From contig NZ_FXWM01000001.1 of NCBI RefSeq assembly GCF_900177675.1, positions 5,651,001 to 5,715,000 of the forward strand: a stretch of DNA of 64,000 nucleotides. The letters are read 5' to 3'. The notes below the pieces were generated by a model that searched no databases, was not told the DNA's origin, and saw nothing but the letters and a program-made list of their open reading frames with translations. Made by a program: the position numbers and the translations under genes. The stretch comes from Bacillus sp. OV166 (lineage in GTDB: Bacteria; Bacillota; Bacilli; Bacillales; Cytobacillaceae). Below, one piece after another: positions 59,538 through 64,000 of this stretch (position 1 is its first letter; each line of letters opens with the position of its first letter).

Positions 59538-60698
59538 TTACTTATGACACTTTTCACAACTCACTTTAGCATGGCAGGTGTAGCATTTCGCTGAAGGCTT
59601 CGTAACTCCTTCTAACGAAATCGGATGAGTTTCCTTCCAACTTGTCTTTTGACTATGTTTGCTTGGATGACAAGAAGAGCAAGTTACTTGATTTCTACTA
59701 GATGCGCTCGACTTTTTCACCTCATGACAGGCTTGACATGAAGCTTGATTTTTGTTTGCAATTGCACCGTGATTGTTGTAGAAATTACTGTCATGGCTTG
59801 TCGGGCGTTTGTTATGGCAGTCCGCGCAAAAAGTATTCTCTTTTGCGTAGTTGTAATGGTTCTTTTGTTTTGCCTGGACTTGATCATTATTAAGGAAACT
59901 CTCTATTACTGATAGATCATCATAACCAACTAAAGGTTCTTTTGACATGTCACTATGACACTGGTTACACTTCTTTAAATTCTCTGCAGCTTGCTTACCA
60001 TGTGTTTTGGTTTTAAAATCCGCTTTTTTATGGCTTTTTGGAACCATCCCCGTTGTATGACACGCTGAACATTCGGTTGTTACTTTCCGAGCCTTATGAC
60101 AATCAATACATGTGTCCATATCTGGACGGGTGAATTTAAAATCCCCCATTGCTGATGTGCCAGTTTTACTATCCCATTTTTCGTAATCGTTTTGAAAAGT
60201 CATTTTTCGGTCGGCAATTTTGCCATGAGCAATACCGTTATGACATTGAATACATTCAATATCTTTGTTTTTATGTTTATCATGGGGGATGATAATGTCC
60301 CCAGATGCAGTAACTTCACGTTTTGAAACATCATGACAGGACTCACACGCACTATCAGGTATTTCCTTTGGCATTCGAATAGGAGCTGTATAAGTTTGTG
60401 TTGCTTTCTTATACAACTGCATAAGTCCGTTTGCCTTCGCTTTAGCATATTCTTCGGTACCTGAGCCTATATGACACTTAACGCATTCCACTTCGCTATG
60501 TGTGGACGCCTTCCACGTATAAAACTCCGGCTTCATCTCGTGGCATGAGGAGCAGAAACTCGAACTTGAGGTAGTTTCTACTCCTATTAGTCCCAATGAG
60601 AAAAAGACGACAATAAATAGCAGTGCTACTGTTAAATATTTATATACTTTGTAGCGAGTCCGTGGAGGGGAGGTCTGATCTTTGTATTCTTCATCCAT
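59538..60698 (-). CDS. NapC/NirT-type dodecaheme cytochrome c
   Basis: 386 aa from ATG 60698, AGGAGGG upstream. Single N-terminal anchor (about 20-40) followed by a NapC/NrfH-like start (SFCSSCHEMKPEFYTWKAST quoted to 20) and twelve CxxCH in total: CSSCH, CVKCH, CESCH, CIQCH, CIDCH, CSACH, CNQCH, CADCH, CQACH, CSSCH, CYTCH, CEKCH. NapC/NrfH proteins have four or five hemes and take electrons from quinol; this one carries a long extra tail. It probably passes electrons from menaquinol to exported cytochromes. Paralogue of the next gene upstream, 29 bp away. Confidence 0.9.
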   Translation of the reverse strand: MDEEYKDQTSPPRTRYKVYKYLTVALLFIVVFFSLGLIGVETTSSSSFCSSCHEMKPEFYTWKASTHSEVECVKCHIGSGTEEYAKAKANGLMQLYKKATQTYTAPIRMPKEIPDSACESCHDVSKREVTASGDIIIPHDKHKNKDIECIQCHNGIAHGKIADRKMTFQNDYEKWDSKTGTSAMGDFKFTRPDMDTCIDCHKARKVTTECSACHTTGMVPKSHKKADFKTKTHGKQAAENLKKCNQCHSDMSKEPLVGYDDLSVIESFLNNDQVQAKQKNHYNYAKENTFCADCHNKRPTSHDSNFYNNHGAIANKNQASCQACHEVKKSSASSRNQVTCSSCHPSKHSQKTSWKETHPISLEGVTKPSAKCYTCHAKVSCEKCHK

Positions 60699-60727
60699 TG
60701 TTTTCCCTCCTCTTGAACATTTTCCTC

Positions 60728-62107
60728 TTATTTCTTATCATCTTTAAAGCCAGTTCTGTGACAGTATTGGCAATAAACATCTGTAGGTGCTTTGGCTTCG
60801 GTTGTTTCAGCTTTTGGTTTTTCACGATCATGGCAGACGAAACATTCTGCTTTCATATCATTTGTTTTTGCTTTGGATGCATGGGAAGTCAACCAATGAT
60901 CGCTATCGCCATGACTTTCTGGACGATCAGAATGACAGGCACTACAGAATTTATTAGTACGTGCTTGTTCTTTTGCAAGTGTCACGTTTGGTGTGTACTT
61001 AACTTTTTGATTGCCCATTTTAAGTATTGAGACGATGTCTTCTTTCGGTATTTCCCTTGCCCATTTTGAATCTTGGTGACAATTCACACACTTATCTAGC
61101 TGTTGAACAGCAGTGATGCCGTGATTATTGCCCCAATCAACATTTTTATGTGTTTTAGGAATGTCAGTTTGCTTGTGACATGTTGCACATTCCATTGAAA
61201 TCTTAACATCTGTCTTTTGCTTACCAATTGCTTGTAGAATGATATCTTGAGTCTTTTTATCGTGTGCTGCAGCTACTTCTTTAGTATTTTCGCCTTCTGT
61301 TGTTGACTCTGTTGCTCTCTCTTTCGTTGCTTCTTTATCTTTTTCTTCGAGTTTTTTCTCAACTTCTTCCGGATTCACTGGAACATTATAAGCAGCATCT
61401 TTCCAAGGCTTTTCGCCATTATTTACTTTGTCATGACAGTCAATACATGTTCCCATGTTAGGTCTTAGATATTTCTTTTCCATCAATTTTTCGGCAGATT
61501 CCTTTGTCCATTCGCCGCGAACTTCTTCCACGTTGATGCCGCGAGTTGCCATCTTAGCGTGAACAACACCAGCGTGACAGGTAATACAAGGGATATCTTT
61601 TTCGATATGGCCTTTATGGTTAACTTTTAAGTCACCAGAGGCTGTTACAAGACGATTTTTCGAGTGACATTGTAAACAGTTTTCGTTTGAAACAGCTTCT
61701 TCTTCGGTTTGAACAATTTGTTCAGGTACACCTGTTACATGGTAATAAACTTCTTTTACCGATTTCATTTTGTGGGTAATCATGTTGGTGAAACCTGGCT
61801 TGATATGACACTGTACACAAGATATCTGATTGTGGGCACTGGCAGTAAACGTTGAATATTCTGGTGCCATTTCGTGACAGCTCGCACAGAATGTCGGCGA
61901 GTTTGTCATGGTAAGGACCCCGTATCCTCCACCAAAAACAACGATACAGCCCACAAGGGAAACAAACAGTAATTTCCACCTGTTCACTGGATTCTTCCAG
62001 TCAATCCCTCGAAACTTTCGCCATAATCCGCGAATCAGGCCAGCTTTTTTTCTATCTTCTCTACTTTCGGGATCTTTATCTTTATTTTTTTTCCCCCAAA
62101 TGGCCAC
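60728..62107 (-). CDS. NapC/NirT-type decaheme cytochrome c
   Basis: 459 aa from GTG 62107, AAGGGTGAG upstream. Basic cytoplasmic N-terminus, one anchor (about 48-70), then ten CxxCH: CASCH, CVQCH, CLQCH, CITCH, CIDCH, CATCH, CVNCH, CSACH, CFVCH, CQYCH. A Glu/Lys-rich insert (about 240-275) separates hemes 5 and 6. First gene of the cluster; a candidate ResD-like motif lies upstream. Probable menaquinol dehydrogenase with an extended electron-transfer tail, by analogy to NapC/NrfH. Confidence 0.9.
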   Translation of the reverse strand: MAIWGKKNKDKDPESREDRKKAGLIRGLWRKFRGIDWKNPVNRWKLLFVSLVGCIVVFGGGYGVLTMTNSPTFCASCHEMAPEYSTFTASAHNQISCVQCHIKPGFTNMITHKMKSVKEVYYHVTGVPEQIVQTEEEAVSNENCLQCHSKNRLVTASGDLKVNHKGHIEKDIPCITCHAGVVHAKMATRGINVEEVRGEWTKESAEKLMEKKYLRPNMGTCIDCHDKVNNGEKPWKDAAYNVPVNPEEVEKKLEEKDKEATKERATESTTEGENTKEVAAAHDKKTQDIILQAIGKQKTDVKISMECATCHKQTDIPKTHKNVDWGNNHGITAVQQLDKCVNCHQDSKWAREIPKEDIVSILKMGNQKVKYTPNVTLAKEQARTNKFCSACHSDRPESHGDSDHWLTSHASKAKTNDMKAECFVCHDREKPKAETTEAKAPTDVYCQYCHRTGFKDDKK

Positions 62108-62209
62108 TTAACTCACCCTTCCCATTTTGGATTCTTTCTCTATATATTTTCCATATTAACCGCTCTAAAGGTAGTATCTAACATTGTAAGAGTATATTCC
62201 AATGTACAA

Positions 62210-62226
62210 TTTGTGAATAATTATTC
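62210..62226 (-). promoter_or_regulatory. Candidate ResD/redox regulatory site upstream of the cytochrome cluster
   Basis: TTTGTGAAT (62210-62218) matches the ResD-binding consensus reported for B. subtilis anaerobic genes, and overlaps a perfect palindrome GAATAATTATTC (62215-62226). It lies about 100 bp before the cluster's first start codon. ResDE is not in this window, so the link is inferred. Confidence 0.4.
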
Positions 62227-62476
62227 AATGAAATCAAGCGGTAAATTTATACCAATAACACCATTTGAACGTTGTTATCAAAGGGTTACATTAACACTAC
62301 ATACGTATTGTTTAATCTGTACAACGATGTGTTTTTATGCAATTTTTATGTCGTTTATACAAAAATACTTAAGCATTTAAAGATAGCCTATCTGGTTGAA
62401 ATGTATTCTCAACAGTTGCCATTAGTCTGTCATATTTGACGATAAATCGAACATAACAAAAGGCCAGCTTAGAAGT

Positions 62477-62506
62477 TTGACATTAGTTGATTAATTATAG
62501 TAGATT
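62477..62506 (+). promoter_or_regulatory. Candidate secA promoter
   Basis: TTGACA at 62477-62482, 18 bp spacer, TAGATT at 62501-62506. The ribosome-binding site AAGGAG (62631-62636) is 10 nt before the start. Between 62108 and 62646 I found no gene; an hpf homologue would be expected here in the B. subtilis order but is absent. Confidence 0.5.
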
Positions 62507-62646
62507 GTACGAATCTTGCTTCCCTCTTACATTGTTGTCACTGTATTGAGGAAGTGGTAAGATTAAAAGGGAAATTATCGAATATTTTTGACTAGGATTT
62601 TTTAAAAAAGAGTGTATTAGTCTCGATATAAAGGAGCGTTCATCAT

Positions 62647-64000
62647 ATGATGGGGATTTTAAATAAAGTATTTGATCTGAACAAGCGTGAGCTGAAGCGG
62701 TTAGACAAGCTTGCAACGAAAATTGACGCATTGGCGACGGAAACAGAAAGACTGACAGATGACCAGCTGCGGGAAAAAACAGAGGAGTTCAAGGCCCGCT
62801 ATCAAAACGGGGAAACACTCGATGATTTGCTCGTTGAAGCGTTTGCCGTTGTCCGTGAAGGCGCCCGCCGTGTACTTGGTTTATATCCGTATCATGTTCA
62901 GTTAATGGGGGGTATTTCTCTCCACGAAGGGAACATTTCCGAGATGAAGACTGGTGAAGGTAAAACGTTAACCGCGACCATGCCCGTTTATTTGAATGCT
63001 CTTTCTGGTAAAGGTGTTCATGTGGTTACGGTCAATGAATACTTAGCAAGCCGTGACGCCGATGAAATGGGTGAATTGTATCAATTTTTAGGCTTAACGG
63101 TCGGCTTAAATTTAAATAGTATGGATAAGGATGAAAAACAGGCAGCCTATGCCGCGGATATTACATATGGAACAAATAATGAATTTGGTTTCGATTATTT
63201 GCGTGATAACATGGTCCTATATAAGGAACAAAAAGTACAACGCCCGCTTTTTTATGGAGTGATTGACGAAGTTGACTCGATCTTAATTGACGAAGCCCGT
63301 ACCCCATTAATTATTTCAGGTTCAGCTGCAAAGTCCGCTGTCCTTTATATTCAAGCCAATGCCTTTGTCCGTATGCTTAAAAGGGATACAGATTATACGT
63401 ATGATGAAAAGACAAAGGGCGTTATGCTGACGGAAGAAGGGATTAGCAAGGCCGAGAAAGCCTTTGGGATTGAAAACCTCTTTGACATGGCGCACGTTAC
63501 CTTAAACCATCATATTAACCAGGCTTTAAAAGCGAATGCCAGCATGCACCTTGATGTGGACTATGTCGTTCAAGATGGCGAAATTGTCATCGTTGACCAG
63601 TTCACCGGTCGATTGATGAAAGGCCGCCGTTATAGCGAAGGCTTACACCAGGCTATTGAGGCAAAAGAAGGTCTCGAAGTCCAAAACGAAAGCATGACGA
63701 TGGCAACGATTACGTTTCAAAACTACTTCCGGATGTATGAAAAATTGGCCGGTATGACAGGTACCGCGAAGACGGAAGAGGAAGAATTCCGTAACATTTA
63801 TAATATGAATGTTATCGTCATCCCTACTAACAGACCAATTGCCCGTGATGACAGACCTGATTTAATTTACTCTTCAATTGGTGGTAAATTTAGAGCAGTA
63901 GTAGAAGATATTGCTGAGCGCAATAAACAGGGTCAGCCTGTCCTCGTTGGTACAGTAGCTATCGAAACTTCTGAGCTTATTTCCGAGCTTTTATTGAAAA
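62647..64000 (+). CDS. secA: SecA, preprotein translocase ATPase (3'-truncated by window edge)
   Basis: First 451 codons from ATG 62647. Walker A is in MKTGEGKTLTA (about residue 100), Walker B/DEAD is in VIDEVDSILIDEARTP, with the nearby NNEFGFDYLRDNM. SecA drives Sec-dependent export through SecYEG and is needed to export the cytochromes encoded next door, before cytochrome c maturation outside. The gene is on the plus strand, opposite to prfB, unlike the usual secA-prfB order. Confidence 0.97.
   Translation, partial: MMGILNKVFDLNKRELKRLDKLATKIDALATETERLTDDQLREKTEEFKARYQNGETLDDLLVEAFAVVREGARRVLGLYPYHVQLMGGISLHEGNISEMKTGEGKTLTATMPVYLNALSGKGVHVVTVNEYLASRDADEMGELYQFLGLTVGLNLNSMDKDEKQAAYAADITYGTNNEFGFDYLRDNMVLYKEQKVQRPLFYGVIDEVDSILIDEARTPLIISGSAAKSAVLYIQANAFVRMLKRDTDYTYDEKTKGVMLTEEGISKAEKAFGIENLFDMAHVTLNHHINQALKANASMHLDVDYVVQDGEIVIVDQFTGRLMKGRRYSEGLHQAIEAKEGLEVQNESMTMATITFQNYFRMYEKLAGMTGTAKTEEEEFRNIYNMNVIVIPTNRPIARDDRPDLIYSSIGGKFRAVVEDIAERNKQGQPVLVGTVAIETSELISELLLK

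Noticed and set aside
62495..62731. 78-codon minus-strand frame overlapping the secA start
   Set aside because: It overlaps the secA promoter and start antisense, and has no ribosome-binding site.

Overview
The window comes from an AT-rich, endospore-forming low-GC Gram-positive bacterium of the Bacillaceae. The species cannot be named from the sequence; a Bacillus, Neobacillus or Mesobacillus-like genus is my inference. The evidence is conserved synteny with the Bacillus subtilis yvo-yvl-uvr-csbA block and the minJ-ctpB-ftsXE-cccB-yvjA-prfB block, two spore-coat CotF-like genes, a CydS-type small cytochrome bd subunit, and strong AAGGAGG ribosome-binding sites.

Layout. 1-2.3 kb: the 3'-truncated end of a large secreted YfkN-type nucleotidase. 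2.6-14.2 kb: the minus-strand block yvoF-ppaX-yvoD-lgt-hprK, yvlD-yvlB-yvlA, uvrA-uvrB and csbA. 14.3-16.1 kb: a PanF-type symporter with its YhdT partner. 16.4-20.1 kb: a cadC-cadA-czcD metal-efflux operon. Its promoter carries two palindromic operators, and cadA has an in-frame TGA at the first Cys of the CxxC metal site. 20.2-22.5 kb: a polar amino-acid ABC importer. 22.6-25.2 kb: cydA-cydB-cydS. 25.4-32.7 kb: a CtaG-like protein and a cell-envelope group (PAP2 phosphatase, glycosyltransferase, DedA, polysaccharide deacetylase, two-component system). 33.1-35.7 kb: a TetR-type regulator with an ABC-2 exporter. 35.7-37.5 kb: a TnpB-only IS200/IS605-family element inserted directly after the exporter stop codon. 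37.6-38.9 kb: spore-coat genes and an FMN reductase. 39.2-48.9 kb: division and cell-wall genes, cytochrome c551, and prfB with its programmed frameshift. 49.3-51.3 kb: a SEC-C/TPR protein. 51.3-62.1 kb: a multiheme cytochrome c cluster. 62.6 kb to the end: the 5' part of secA on the plus strand.

The most unusual part is the 51.3-62.1 kb cluster. Six cytochromes carry 47 CxxCH motifs in total (10, 12, 6, 6, 6 and 7), accompanied by a TPR membrane protein and a six-bladed NHL propeller. Two NapC/NirT-type proteins, each with one membrane anchor and a long multiheme tail, could take electrons from menaquinol. Exported hexaheme and heptaheme proteins could carry them outward. This suggests anaerobic or extracellular electron transfer, which is inference. 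The intergenic regions before two of the three hexaheme genes contain decayed copies of the 3' end of the NHL gene. A [NHL-cytochrome] unit was therefore tandemly amplified, after which the extra NHL genes were lost.

Other structure not explained by ordinary genes includes 21-bp-period intergenic arrays at two loci, a 52-bp tandem hairpin repeat, a 13-bp GGTGCCTGACACC motif at two gene 3' ends, a long palindromic repeat between ctpB and the M23 hydrolase gene, and the separation of secA from prfB with opposite orientation.
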